From the NCBI RefSeq assembly GCF_003014595.1, contig NZ_PYGK01000019.1:1-64000 (forward strand): DNA of 64,000 nt, written 5' to 3'. Both the position numbers and the translations under genes were made by a program. This document shows, in pieces, positions 33,448 to 42,569 of the stretch; the first letter of the stretch is position 1; each line of letters begins with the position of its first letter. This DNA is from Chitinophaga ginsengisoli. GTDB taxonomy: Bacteria > Bacteroidota > Bacteroidia > Chitinophagales > Chitinophagaceae. The notes beneath the pieces were generated by a model. The model did no database searches. It was not told the origin of the DNA and saw nothing but the letters and a program-made list of their open reading frames with translations.

Positions 33448-36400
33448 TTAGAAGGATACATTTAAACCCGCGGTGATCACCCTCATCGGTGGTATCACCG
33501 ACAGGCTCAGATTCTCCGGATCAAGACCACCCAAATTGGAAATGGTGAACAGGTTTTGTGCCTGCGCATACACCGAGAAGTCCTTCGCATGTAATTTTGA
33601 AACCAGCGCGCCGGTGAAATTATACCGGATGCTTACGTTCTGTAACCTGGCATAAGTGGCATTACTATAAGCGCCGGTGCTGGTCGTATATAATTGGTTG
33701 AAGTTGATCAGGTTCATTATATCGGCGCTCATACGTGGAATGTCTGTAACATCCCCTGGTTTTTGCCAGCGGTTCAGCCAGTAAGTAGGGCCGTTCAAAC
33801 CATTGAAACCCACTGGAAATCCGTTCTGCGCCAATCCATTCAACCCCGTCCGCTTGGTAAAAGTGAAAAAGAAATCCAGCGACAGCTGTTTGTAGGTAAT
33901 CGTATTTCCGATCCCTCCATAATATTTAGGCGCCAGATCAACAAACTGGGTTTTATCAGCGTCAGTTAATTCCATCGCCTGATAATCGCCCTTCTCTCCT
34001 TTTGCATTGATGTAACTGAAATATCCTGTTTCCGGGTTTACACCGGCATAGTTGAATAACATAATACCAGTAACCGGCTTATCTAATACATAGTTCATTC
34101 CCAGATTCCGGTAAGTAGGCAGCTTCACCAGCTTACTGGTAGGAACGGATATATTAAATCGTGTGGTCCAGTTAAAGTTCTTTTTCCTGATGTTATTGGT
34201 GCTCACGCTCATCTCCCACCCACTGGTGCGGATCACGGCATCCGTATTCACAGGAAAACCACCAAAACCGGTCACTGTAGACAAGGGTACGCTGATCAAT
34301 TGGTTTGAAGCAATATTCCGGTAATAGTTCCCTTCCACATGTACTCTGTCTTTAAAGAAACCCAGTTCCAACCCTACTTCAGTATTCCTGTTATGTTCCC
34401 AGCTGAGCTCCGGGTTTGCCAGACTACCCGGACTAAGGGTCGTCTTTCCCGCATAGGTACCTGAGCCAGCCACATACTTACTCAGATAGGCAAAGTCACC
34501 CACAGCATCTCCACCAATAATACCTGTACTGGCACGAAGCTTTCCATAACTCAGGAATGGCAGGTTGTATTTGATAAAGGACTCTTCGCTGAAAATCCAG
34601 GCAGCAGCTACAGAACCGAAAGTGCCAAACTTTTTACCGGGGCCAAAACGGGTAGAACCATCCCTTCTTCCATTGAGATTAATGATATATTTCTGGTCCC
34701 AGATGTATTTCATGATGGCATACATACCAATATCCCGGTAAGGTGTATGACTGTAGACGGTTGATACTTTTGTAGCCACAGAAGGATTGCTGAGCAAAGC
34801 ATCAGAGGGAAAACCCATGCCAGAGATCTCATCGACAGTACTAAGATTGTTATCCAGCTTTCCGCCCACCTTAAAGCTGAACTCCCCTTTCTGCCAGAAG
34901 CTATTATTATACTCTGCATAAGGCTCAATGGTCACATTACGTGTTTGAAAATGGTGAAAGCTGCTGTATGTATTGGCAGCGGCATCCACCTTGTTTGGAG
35001 GCATGGCAGTGGTAGGAAAACCCATTAACTGCTGACCGTTGATATTGCTGTAACCCAGGTTCACACGTAATGCCACATGCTTCAACGGCCGGTAAACGAG
35101 GTTCATGTTGCCAAGTAAGTTGTTGGTCACATTACGATAAGTACGGTTTATATCTGCTATGCGTGTATTGATCGGACTTTCCCAGTTCACACTGCCATCA
35201 GGCAGGAAAGGTGCGGGCGCATTAGGCGGCGTGAATACAGCTACAGATGAAAAATCTATCGGCACCATAGTACTCACATTCGAAAGATAAGTGCCGGATA
35301 CCGCATAACTGAACATATTATCCTTCGTATTCGTATTGATGGAAAAGTGCATGGAACCATCCACCATGGAGCCTTTATGTAACTGGATGTTGCCTGTCTT
35401 CCGGAGACTGCCGCTTACCATATAACTGCTGGTCTGTGTGCCACCTCCATAAGTAAGGTTTAGATTGGCTGTTTGCGCCATATTACCCAGCATCTGTTTT
35501 TGATAATTATTATCTCTGTCCAGTGGATAAGTCCCATTCAGATCCAGATCTCCGTCCCCTATAGCGGAGCCATCATTCTTCAATGCCTCCCGGCGAAGCA
35601 TGAGGTATTGTGCGGTATTCATCGGCTTCACATGCTGACCTAACATAGACACACCATCATACACGTTCACATTCAGCGTAGCTGGTCCTGCCTTTGCTTT
35701 TTTTGTTGTGATGAGGACCACACCATAAGCTCCTTCCGCACCATATAGAGAAGTGGCATCTGCATCTTTCAGCACACTAATGCTTTCAATATCGTTGGGG
35801 TTTAAGAAATTAAGTCCATTACCTCCCTGTAAAAAGTTACCGGTGCCAAAATTGGCATTTGTTTCCATAGGTAGCTTGGCCCCCGGATAAGTCACCCCAT
35901 CTACTACTACCAATGGAGGAGGCGCGTTTGAGCTAAAGTTGGCCGCATTCCGCAGGCGGAGTGAAAAAGCGCCTCCAGGCTGGCCGGTCACCTGCTGAAT
36001 GAATAAACCGGGTACCTTTCCCTGTAATGCTTCCAACACATTGTTGACAGGATTCTTCGCGATATCTTTTGCTGTAATGGTCGTTACATCCCCTGTATTA
36101 AACCGTTTAGTGGTCGAGCCATAGGCGATGACCTGCACCTGGTCCAGATCGCCCACATCCACCCGCAAAACAACCTTTAGTGGCCCGGTAGCGCCATTTA
36201 CAGCCAGCTCCCTGCTCACAAAGCCCACAGAAGAAAACTGCAGGATGGTTTTCTCGTCAGGAACGACGATGGTAAAACTCCCTTTTTCGTTTGTCTGGGC
36301 CACCCGCTGGAGGTCTCCCTTCACCTTTACCGTTACCCCCGGAAGGTAATTATTGTGCTCATCCATCACCGTGCCTGTCACCATCCTGGGAGGCGCCGGT

Positions 36401-36771
36401 TCCCTGGTGATAGATTTCACATGGATCAGAATGATATTATTCTCAATACTATAACCAAGCGGCTGATTGACCAGGCATTTCCCCAGTACTGCTGGGAGAT
36501 CAAGATCTTTCACATGAATTGTCACCGGTTTGCTGGCATTCAGCATATCATCGGTATAAAAGAAGTCATACCCGGTCTGTTTCCTGATCTCCTTAAACAC
36601 CTGTGATAGCGGTGTCTTCTCCATATTGAGCGTGACCCGCTGTGCATAGCTGCTGGCGCTTGCCTGTACAAGACCGATTGTAGTAAGAATAAGTACGATC
36701 AATTTCATAATGCGCAAGAACATTAGTGCGCAGGTTCTCCACCTGCCTGATTTTTCAGGACAAAAATTCAT
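33448..36771 (-). CDS. SusC/RagA TonB-linked outer-membrane transporter with STN domain
   Basis: About 1107 residues from the ATG at 36771; an in-frame ATG at 36822 is less likely. Signal segment LIVLILTTIGLVQASASSYAQ. STN domain (VTLNMEKTPLSQVFKEIR and onwards), carboxypeptidase-like domain (VTGTVMDEHNNYLPGVTVKV), plug (LEALQGKVPGLFIQQ, VVVDGVTYPG, SISVLKDADATSLYG) and a large beta-barrel ending in Phe (GLNVSF). The STN domain marks it as a signal-transducing transporter that talks to a FecR anti-sigma, which is encoded upstream. The imported substrate is unknown. Confidence 0.93.
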   Translation of the reverse strand: MNFCPEKSGRWRTCALMFLRIMKLIVLILTTIGLVQASASSYAQRVTLNMEKTPLSQVFKEIRKQTGYDFFYTDDMLNASKPVTIHVKDLDLPAVLGKCLVNQPLGYSIENNIILIHVKSITREPAPPRMVTGTVMDEHNNYLPGVTVKVKGDLQRVAQTNEKGSFTIVVPDEKTILQFSSVGFVSRELAVNGATGPLKVVLRVDVGDLDQVQVIAYGSTTKRFNTGDVTTITAKDIAKNPVNNVLEALQGKVPGLFIQQVTGQPGGAFSLRLRNAANFSSNAPPPLVVVDGVTYPGAKLPMETNANFGTGNFLQGGNGLNFLNPNDIESISVLKDADATSLYGAEGAYGVVLITTKKAKAGPATLNVNVYDGVSMLGQHVKPMNTAQYLMLRREALKNDGSAIGDGDLDLNGTYPLDRDNNYQKQMLGNMAQTANLNLTYGGGTQTSSYMVSGSLRKTGNIQLHKGSMVDGSMHFSINTNTKDNMFSYAVSGTYLSNVSTMVPIDFSSVAVFTPPNAPAPFLPDGSVNWESPINTRIADINRTYRNVTNNLLGNMNLVYRPLKHVALRVNLGYSNINGQQLMGFPTTAMPPNKVDAAANTYSSFHHFQTRNVTIEPYAEYNNSFWQKGEFSFKVGGKLDNNLSTVDEISGMGFPSDALLSNPSVATKVSTVYSHTPYRDIGMYAIMKYIWDQKYIINLNGRRDGSTRFGPGKKFGTFGSVAAAWIFSEESFIKYNLPFLSYGKLRASTGIIGGDAVGDFAYLSKYVAGSGTYAGKTTLSPGSLANPELSWEHNRNTEVGLELGFFKDRVHVEGNYYRNIASNQLISVPLSTVTGFGGFPVNTDAVIRTSGWEMSVSTNNIRKKNFNWTTRFNISVPTSKLVKLPTYRNLGMNYVLDKPVTGIMLFNYAGVNPETGYFSYINAKGEKGDYQAMELTDADKTQFVDLAPKYYGGIGNTITYKQLSLDFFFTFTKRTGLNGLAQNGFPVGFNGLNGPTYWLNRWQKPGDVTDIPRMSADIMNLINFNQLYTTSTGAYSNATYARLQNVSIRYNFTGALVSKLHAKDFSVYAQAQNLFTISNLGGLDPENLSLSVIPPMRVITAGLNVSF

Positions 36772-36901
36772 AATTTTGGTTGAGTTAATTCGCAAAGCAG
36801 CCTTGCCCCCAAAGCGGTGCATGCAATGCGAATAATGTTTAATGAATAATGTTTAGTCTGAGACCGGCCACACCGGTAGCAGTCGCTAAGCACAAATCCT
36901 A

Positions 36902-36929
36902 AACCGGAAGTGTTCCACCACTTCCGGTT
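36902..36929 (-). terminator. Terminator between FecR and SusC
   Basis: An 11-bp stem (AACCGGAAGTG with CACTTCCGGTT). It lies about 95 bp after the FecR stop and separates the regulatory genes from the transport operon, so SusC probably has its own promoter in the roughly 130 bp that follow. Confidence 0.65.
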
Positions 36930-37023
36930 GTTTGTTATTGCTCAGCGTTTCTCGTAGGTATAGGTGACTATTGACTTACGTTCATAATATTTAATGGTTG
37001 GTTGATAAATAATTGTTGATCTT

Positions 37024-38142
37024 TTATTGGTCAGCTATGGTAATATGATTATTCTTCACTGTAAATTTTACCCCTGCCGTAGCTTCCAGCATTTTAAGCA
37101 CCACCGACAGATTCCTTGACCGGGATACTTCCCCGCTGAAAGTCAGCTTACTATGGTTATAATGTCCATCATCCACATCCACATCATACCACCTCGACAC
37201 TTTGCGCATAATATCCGGCAGGGTCTCATTCTTAAATACAAAATCCCCCTCTTTCCAGTCAATAGCTACCTCAGGGTCTATGAAACGTACCTTTATCTGT
37301 TGCAGATTGTCCAAAACTGCCTGTTGCCCCGGTTTTAATACGGCACTTTCGCCGCCATCGGCTGTTACCCTGACAGCTCCCTGTAATAATGTAGTTTTAG
37401 TCACCGGCTCATCCGGATAAGCATTTACGTTAAAATGAGTTCCTAACACATCGATCTTTTGTCCCTTGCTAACAACCCTGAATGGTTGACCGTCACGTTG
37501 TGCCACTTCAAAATAGCCTTCCCCGGTAATTTCCACTTTCCGTTCCTGGCTATTGAAAGTCACCGGATAGGTAATGGAAGAGGCGGCATTCAACCACACC
37601 TGTGTGCCATCTGCCAGTACCAGGTGATGCTGTCCTCCCCGGGGCGTACTGACGGTATTGATCAAAGGGGCATCATCTTCATGCAGCTCCGCACCACTGA
37701 TGTAATTCAGCTCTCCATCCGCCTTTTTTTCAATAACGATACTACCCTGCTGCGCCAGCGCACCTTTTTGGGCGTCCTCGAGCATAATGCGCTGGCCATT
37801 GGCCAGTGTAAGTACTGCCTTATTAGATCCGGGGAGGGCATCGTCCTGCATCAACGCTATTGGTTGATGCTTCTGGGTATTCATGGAATGGTATAGGAAA
37901 TATCCTCCAGCTGTCACCAGCACAGCTACAGCCGCCGCCACAGATATCCAGGGCCAGCGTGTCCGTTGTTTCACCGGTAAAGAAGGTCTAAGCTGTTCTA
38001 TTTCAACCAACTGTTCATCCGTAAGTTCCTCCAGACCTGGTAATTCCAGCTGATGGTACCATGATTCAATGATCGCCTTCTCCTCCGGTGTGCATTCTCC
38101 GGTATTATATTTATGTAGCAGCGCTTTAAATGACACTCTCAT
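37024..38142 (-). CDS. FecR family anti-sigma factor
   Basis: 372 residues. The N-terminal cytosolic part (FKALLHKYNTGECTPEEKAIIESWY) binds the sigma factor. One membrane helix follows (WISVAAAVAVLVTAGGYFLY), then the FecR domain (NTVSTPRGGQHHLVLADGT, VWLNAASSITYP, GEGYFEVAQR, VLGTHFNVNAY) and a DUF4974-type tail that contacts the STN domain (FKNETLPDIMRKVSRWYDVDV). It receives the substrate signal from the downstream SusC and releases the ECF sigma factor encoded 52 bp upstream. Confidence 0.93.
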   Translation of the reverse strand: MRVSFKALLHKYNTGECTPEEKAIIESWYHQLELPGLEELTDEQLVEIEQLRPSLPVKQRTRWPWISVAAAVAVLVTAGGYFLYHSMNTQKHQPIALMQDDALPGSNKAVLTLANGQRIMLEDAQKGALAQQGSIVIEKKADGELNYISGAELHEDDAPLINTVSTPRGGQHHLVLADGTQVWLNAASSITYPVTFNSQERKVEITGEGYFEVAQRDGQPFRVVSKGQKIDVLGTHFNVNAYPDEPVTKTTLLQGAVRVTADGGESAVLKPGQQAVLDNLQQIKVRFIDPEVAIDWKEGDFVFKNETLPDIMRKVSRWYDVDVDDGHYNHSKLTFSGEVSRSRNLSVVLKMLEATAGVKFTVKNNHITIADQ

Positions 38143-38194
38143 ATATAGTATGACAGTCAGAAAAGGGGGAAGGGCTAGTGGAGATGAAAATTTT

Positions 38195-38773
38195 TTAGAA
38201 AAAATAATGCAGGGCGATCAGGGCACATAGCCCGATCTTCAAACGCAGGATCTTTAATGCGCCTTTGATATGGTTCTTCACGGTAAACTCAGAGATATTG
38301 AGTCGCTCGGCGATCTCTTTATGGGTAAGATGTTCTTTCCGGCTTAGTATGAATACTTCCCGCATTTTGGGAGGAAGGGCAGCAATCTCCCTGTCAATCA
38401 TCTGCTGTAGCTCCTTTTCCCGGACCTGAATGTCGGAGCTATTGTGTCCTTCGTCGATAAATCTTTGAAAATTAAGCGCATACCGGGCTTCTACCTGCTT
38501 ATGCTCTATATAATTCAATACCTTATTACGGACCATGGTATATAAATACCCGGATACCTGCTGAATGGACGGAAGCTGCTCACGTTGGCTCCATAGGGTA
38601 GAAAATACCTCCTGCACGATTTCCTTAGCATCCTCAAAATCACCTATTTTCTTATAACTATGGATGATCAGGGGGTTTTTATACCTGTTGTAAAGTTCGG
38701 TAAACGCCTCAGCGTCGCCTGCCTGCAGCATGACAACCAGCTCCCTATCATCGACATGTATTAAGAACCCCAT
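38195..38773 (-). CDS. ECF RNA polymerase sigma-70 factor
   Basis: About 192 residues from the ATG at 38773 (MGFLIHVDDRELVVMLQAGD); the frame is open to 38863. Region 2 is seen in FTELYNRYKNPLIIHSYKKI and DAKEIVQEVFSTLW. Region 4 is LPPKMREVFILSRKEHLTHKEIAERLNISEFTVKNHI. It should direct transcription of the adjacent SusC operon. It belongs to the Bacteroidota FecI-like group with the FecR gene next to it. Confidence 0.92.
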   Translation of the reverse strand: MGFLIHVDDRELVVMLQAGDAEAFTELYNRYKNPLIIHSYKKIGDFEDAKEIVQEVFSTLWSQREQLPSIQQVSGYLYTMVRNKVLNYIEHKQVEARYALNFQRFIDEGHNSSDIQVREKELQQMIDREIAALPPKMREVFILSRKEHLTHKEIAERLNISEFTVKNHIKGALKILRLKIGLCALIALHYFF

Positions 38774-39015
38774 TTCATCAAAAATAAAAAAAAGCGGGAA
38801 ATTATTCCGGAAGCTTCGCTTTTTGTGCCCCTGGGTTCGAAATTTGTCTGGTTGTCCTGACAATGTGCAAATGGGATGACCTGGTCAGCCTTCTCTTCCT
38901 CCACTCACATACGTCATACTGCGGTTTAAATTTGCTCAACTATCTGCTACGAATAAACGTCTGTCCTGCAACAATCCTGTTTGGTAATTCTGTTTAGTAG
39001 CACAAGAGCCGCTGA

Positions 39016-39210
39016 ATGCCTGCCTCAGTAACGAAACACATCATTTATTTTGACGCGCTGATAGCGCGGATTTTTCAAAAGATCCCGGACAAACAAGTGA
39101 ATGCTTACCTCACTCACCTTGCTGATCACATCACAAAACTAAGAAGAAAATACATGCGGAAAATACGCATTTTTGACCTGCTAAAAACCTTACAACTATA
39201 TGGATTTTAA
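39016..39210 (+). CDS. Possible small protein, unsupported
   Basis: A 64-codon ORF, basic and alpha-helical (FDALIARIFQKIPDKQVNAYL, KLRRKYMRKIRIFDLL). I see no family and no clear ribosome binding site. It is the only candidate gene between the ECF sigma gene and the long palindromes. It could be spurious. Confidence 0.3.
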   Translation: MPASVTKHIIYFDALIARIFQKIPDKQVNAYLTHLADHITKLRRKYMRKIRIFDLLKTLQLYGF

Positions 39211-39289
39211 CTACTTAGAAAAATTTTAATTTAAACACCAGGTAAAGACCTATCGGGCTTTTTTCCCGTGAACGATCCGGTGCAGATAT

Positions 39290-39367
39290 CGCTTTGATAC
39301 CGCTAATCCTCCCTTGATCTTACGTTCATGAACGTAGGATCAAGGGAGGATTAGCGGTATCAAAGCG
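39290..39367. repeat. 78-bp near-perfect palindrome
   Basis: The left arm 39290-39328 and right arm 39329-39367 are complementary over 39 bp with one mismatch and no loop. The end motif GCGGTATCAAAGCGG is partly repeated once more just beyond (to 39379). The centre is GATCTTACGTTCATGAACGTAGGATC. It can form a very long hairpin or cruciform. The inner CTCCCTT(G/A)ATCTT motif is shared with the second palindrome at 39425-39520. Confidence 0.9.
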
Positions 39368-39424
39368 GTATCAAAGCGGAGAAATAACACATCTCAGGCA
39401 CACCGAAATCAGGGTGTTTGTTCG

Positions 39425-39520
39425 GTAGAGGTAGTGTCGAGGTAGCCTCATCTTCCCTTAATCTTCCGTTCCGGAATGGAAGATTAAGGGAGGATGAGGC
39501 TACCTCGACACTACCTCTAC
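39425..39520. repeat. 96-bp near-perfect palindrome
   Basis: The left arm 39425-39472 and right arm 39473-39520 are complementary over 48 bp with two mismatches and no loop (centre CCGTTCCGGAATGG). The outer half (GTAGAGGTAGTGTCGAGGTA) is unlike the first palindrome. The inner CCCTTAATCTTCCGTTC resembles the first one's CCCTTGATCTTACGTTC, so the two elements belong to one structural class. Both strands encode the same meaningless peptide, which explains the mirror ORFs here. Confidence 0.9.
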
Positions 39521-39591
39521 TATATCTCCGGCGAATATACAGCAAGAAAAACTTTACAGTTTATGGTAACGCTTCAGCTTTAACGAAACCC

Positions 39592-40035
39592 TTATTCTTC
39601 TTCCTGTAACAATTGCAAATGGATACCAGGCCTGTATATTTCCTGAATGTATGATGGATTTTTGAGGTCCTTAAATTCAAACTGCCGGTACAATCCATGC
39701 GCACTACTTGTGTTCAGCATTATTCTCCTTAAACGCTTCGACCAGGGCTGCGCAAGTATATGGGAAAGTATTTGCTTCGCTACTCCCCTGCCCCGATATT
39801 CAGGAAGCACCAGAAAATCAGCGAACCAGGCGAATGTATAATAGTCAGTGATTACACGCCCGAATCCGATTTGTCTCCCATCTAAAAAGGCGCCTGTACA
39901 AAAGGAATTACCAAGAGAATTATCCACCAACGCATAAGAGATGCCCTTTGCCCAATACGAATCCTGGCTTAGAAACCGGTGTATCATTTCAACATCCATA
40001 TTCTCCTTGCCTGTTTTAATAACTACGTCCTGCAT
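39592..40035 (-). CDS. GNAT family N-acetyltransferase
   Basis: About 147 residues from the ATG at 40035 (MQDVVIKTGKENMDVEMIH); the open frame reaches 40113 but would overlap the divergent promoter. The GNAT core is IGFGRVITDYYTFAWFADFLV, then the acetyl-CoA loop LPEYRGRGVAKQILSHIL, ending with NTSSAHGLYRQFEFKDL. A TAGTTTTG box (complement of 40054-40061) lies upstream. It is divergent from the MocR regulator at 40129, which probably controls it (inference). Confidence 0.87.
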   Translation of the reverse strand: MQDVVIKTGKENMDVEMIHRFLSQDSYWAKGISYALVDNSLGNSFCTGAFLDGRQIGFGRVITDYYTFAWFADFLVLPEYRGRGVAKQILSHILAQPWSKRLRRIMLNTSSAHGLYRQFEFKDLKNPSYIQEIYRPGIHLQLLQEEE

Positions 40036-40091
40036 GTTTATCGTTTTATAAAGCAAAACTACAGCTGGAACGTCAACAAGCACAGTCCCAG

Positions 40092-40124
40092 TTTTGTATA
40101 TTTCGATGGACACAGTTATTTTTG
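40092..40124 (+). promoter_or_regulatory. Bacteroidota-type promoter, leaderless start of the MocR gene
   Basis: TTTTG (40092-40096), a 20-bp spacer, then TATTTTTG (40117-40124) match the TTTG / TAnnTTTG consensus. The ATG follows only four bases later at 40129, so transcription should begin at or next to the start codon. CACAGT occurs twice (40081-40086 and 40111-40116) and may be an autoregulatory operator. Confidence 0.65.
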
Positions 40125-40128
40125 TACT

Positions 40129-41553
40129 ATGAAAGATGATTTCCTCTACATAGAGATCTCGAACAACATTGCGCGCTTGATCAGGGATAAAGTCTTACAC
40201 GCGGGAGATCGCCTCCCCTCGGTAAGAATGCTATGTCAGGAGCATGGTATTAGTATGAATACCGCTAAAAGAGTATTTCTTGAGTTAGCATCGCAATCGC
40301 TCATTGAATCAAAACCCCAGTCAGGATATTATGTAAGCCAGTTGCCTTACCAAAGGCTGCCCATTCCCGCTATCAGCAATCCTTCGCCAGTCAGTAGCAA
40401 TAGTGAGCCGGACGAGTTGATCAGGAGAGTTTACTCAACGAGGGGGAAAAAAGGTCTCACTTTTTTCTCAATAGGCGTCCCTTCCAAAGAGTTGTTACCA
40501 CTGGCAAAACTGAATAAGGAAATACTCCATGCCATCCGGCAGCTTCCAGCCAGTGGTACAGAATATGAGCAATTACAGGGCAATGAAGAGCTGCGCAGAA
40601 TGATTGCGGCCCGTGCTATATCATGGGGAGGACATCTCCGGGAAAGTGATCTGATAACTACTGCAGGTGGCATGAATGCTTTATCATTTTGCATGATGGC
40701 TTTAGGAAAGCGTGGCGATACTATTGCTATGGAAAGCCCCTGCTACCCCGGCAGCTTACAACTGGCCAGAAGTTTAGGTTTAAAAGTGCTCGAATTACCG
40801 ACGCACCCCATCACAGGCGTCGAAATAGATGCCCTGAAAAAGGTGGTTCATAAAATCAATCTCTGTCTGCTGGTGCCCAACTTCAATACACCTTTGGGTA
40901 GTTGTATGCCGGAAGAAAATAAAAAAGAAATAGTAGCGCTCCTGGCAAAGCACCATATTCCCCTGATCGAAGACGATATATATGGCGACTTATATTTCGG
41001 TGCTCAACGGCCTAAATGCTGCAAAACATTTGACCAGGAAGGGAATGTCTTATTGTGCAGTTCCTTTTCTAAAACCCTGGCGCCTGGCTACCGTGTCGGA
41101 TGGGTGGCACCTGGCAAATACCAGGAACAAGTCCTTAAACTAAAACACGCGCACGCCATCTCTTCCTCCACTATTACGCAGGAAGCAATAGCAAATTTTC
41201 TGAAGAACGGCCGCTATGATAACCATCTCCGCAAGATGCGTTTAACGCTACAACAAAATTATACCCACTATATAAATGCCATCACTGAGTATTTTCCGGA
41301 AGATACTAAAATCAGCAGGCCACAGGGAGGACTTGCATTATGGGTTGAATTCAATAAGAAAGTGAATACAGCGGAATTATTCGAGGAAGCGATGAAACAT
41401 AAAATAAGTATTGCTCCTGGGAGAATGTTTACCCTTCAAGACCAATTCAAAAACTGTATGCGTCTTTCCTTAGGTTTACTATTATCGGAAGAAGTGGAGC
41501 GTAAATTAAAACTACTTGGCAGGTTGGTGAAGTCACAGACCATCCAATTTTAA
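40129..41553 (+). CDS. MocR-type regulator (GntR HTH fused to PLP aminotransferase domain)
   Basis: About 474 residues from the ATG at 40129. The N-terminal winged helix is NIARLIRDKVLHAGDRLPSVRMLCQEHGISMNTAKR. The aminotransferase fold type I domain follows: TTAGGMNALSFCM, VPNFNTPLGS, LIEDDIYGDLYF and the PLP-lysine motif SSFSKTLAPGYRVGW. MocR proteins use PLP or an amino acid as effector. It is divergent from the GNAT gene. The frame is open upstream to 39979, but that start would run over the neighbour's promoter. Confidence 0.9.
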   Translation: MKDDFLYIEISNNIARLIRDKVLHAGDRLPSVRMLCQEHGISMNTAKRVFLELASQSLIESKPQSGYYVSQLPYQRLPIPAISNPSPVSSNSEPDELIRRVYSTRGKKGLTFFSIGVPSKELLPLAKLNKEILHAIRQLPASGTEYEQLQGNEELRRMIAARAISWGGHLRESDLITTAGGMNALSFCMMALGKRGDTIAMESPCYPGSLQLARSLGLKVLELPTHPITGVEIDALKKVVHKINLCLLVPNFNTPLGSCMPEENKKEIVALLAKHHIPLIEDDIYGDLYFGAQRPKCCKTFDQEGNVLLCSSFSKTLAPGYRVGWVAPGKYQEQVLKLKHAHAISSSTITQEAIANFLKNGRYDNHLRKMRLTLQQNYTHYINAITEYFPEDTKISRPQGGLALWVEFNKKVNTAELFEEAMKHKISIAPGRMFTLQDQFKNCMRLSLGLLLSEEVERKLKLLGRLVKSQTIQF

Positions 41554-41652
41554 AATGAAGCCAGGTTTGTTTTGAACAATGAATGATTTGAAGCAGACAA
41601 TTTATCGTCCTGCCCCTGATCTACATTTGCTGAAACAAACAACGGGCAACAA

Positions 41653-42492
41653 ATGAAAACAGTATTAATTACAGGTACCTCATCCGGCATTGGCAGGGCC
41701 GCTGTGCTTACATTTCAACGGGAAGGATGGAACGTGATTGCCACTATGCGCAGTCCGGAAAAAGAAACTGAACTGCATCAACTTGACAATGTGCTGGTCA
41801 CCAGACTTGATGTACTGGACAACGCGACGATTCTGAACACTGTCGAACAGGGGCTTGACAGGTTCGGACAAATCGATGTGCTGGTCAATAATGCAGGCTA
41901 CGCAGTTTTTGGAACATTTGAAATGACTGCAGAGCACCAGACACAGAACATGTTTGACACCAATCTATTCGGCCCTATGCGTGTACTGAAAGCCGTACTG
42001 CCACACTTCCGCAACCAGAAAAGCGGAACAGTGATCAACATCACTTCTATGGGTGGACGTGTTACTTTCCCGGCATGCTCGCTTTACCATGCTACAAAAT
42101 TTGCACTGGAGGGATTTACAGAATCTTTAGCTTATGAGTTACTTCCCTTTAATATCCATGCTAAAATTGTAGAACCCGGCTCCACTGCAACAAGATTTGT
42201 AGAATCGGCTCAGGTTACACAAGACACAATAACTGAATACTCGGAATTTGTAAAGATCGGCTTCGCCAACTGGGCAAAAAATGATACCATGACCTCCACT
42301 GCTGAACAAATTGCAGCTGTGATTTACACCGCTGCCACAGACGAAAATGACCGCTTGCGATATAAGGCGGGAGAAGACACGCAGCTGTATTTCCAGAAAA
42401 GGCAAAGCGAGAACGACCAGGAATATGTGGATTATATGCGGCAACGCTTTATTCCTGAGCTCCTAAACGGTTCAACCACGCTGTCAATGTAA
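41653..42492 (+). CDS. SDR family oxidoreductase
   Basis: 279 residues: cofactor motif TGTSSGIG at 7-14, RLDVLD, NNAGYAVFG, catalytic region ITSMGGRV and YHATKFALEGF, then PGSTATRF. The extended C-terminus and the YHATKFALEG motif place it with the classical SDRs common beside AraC regulators. The AraC gene starts 77 bp downstream and likely belongs to the same unit. Substrate unknown. Confidence 0.9.
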   Translation: MKTVLITGTSSGIGRAAVLTFQREGWNVIATMRSPEKETELHQLDNVLVTRLDVLDNATILNTVEQGLDRFGQIDVLVNNAGYAVFGTFEMTAEHQTQNMFDTNLFGPMRVLKAVLPHFRNQKSGTVINITSMGGRVTFPACSLYHATKFALEGFTESLAYELLPFNIHAKIVEPGSTATRFVESAQVTQDTITEYSEFVKIGFANWAKNDTMTSTAEQIAAVIYTAATDENDRLRYKAGEDTQLYFQKRQSENDQEYVDYMRQRFIPELLNGSTTLSM

Positions 42493-42569
42493 CAACAGTA
42501 TTAAAATTCGTATTTTGAGACACATAGCAGCAGCCGGCACTGCTATTGTCTTTAGTATAATTGATTGAC

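Noticed and set aside
39290-39520. CRISPR array or insertion-sequence ends
   Set aside because: The elements are single palindromes, not spaced direct repeats, and there is no transposase or target duplication around them.
39360-39609. Pair of ORFs on both strands encoding the same GSVEVASSSLNLPFRNGRLR-type peptide
   Set aside because: They are the two readings of the 39425-39520 palindrome, not genes.
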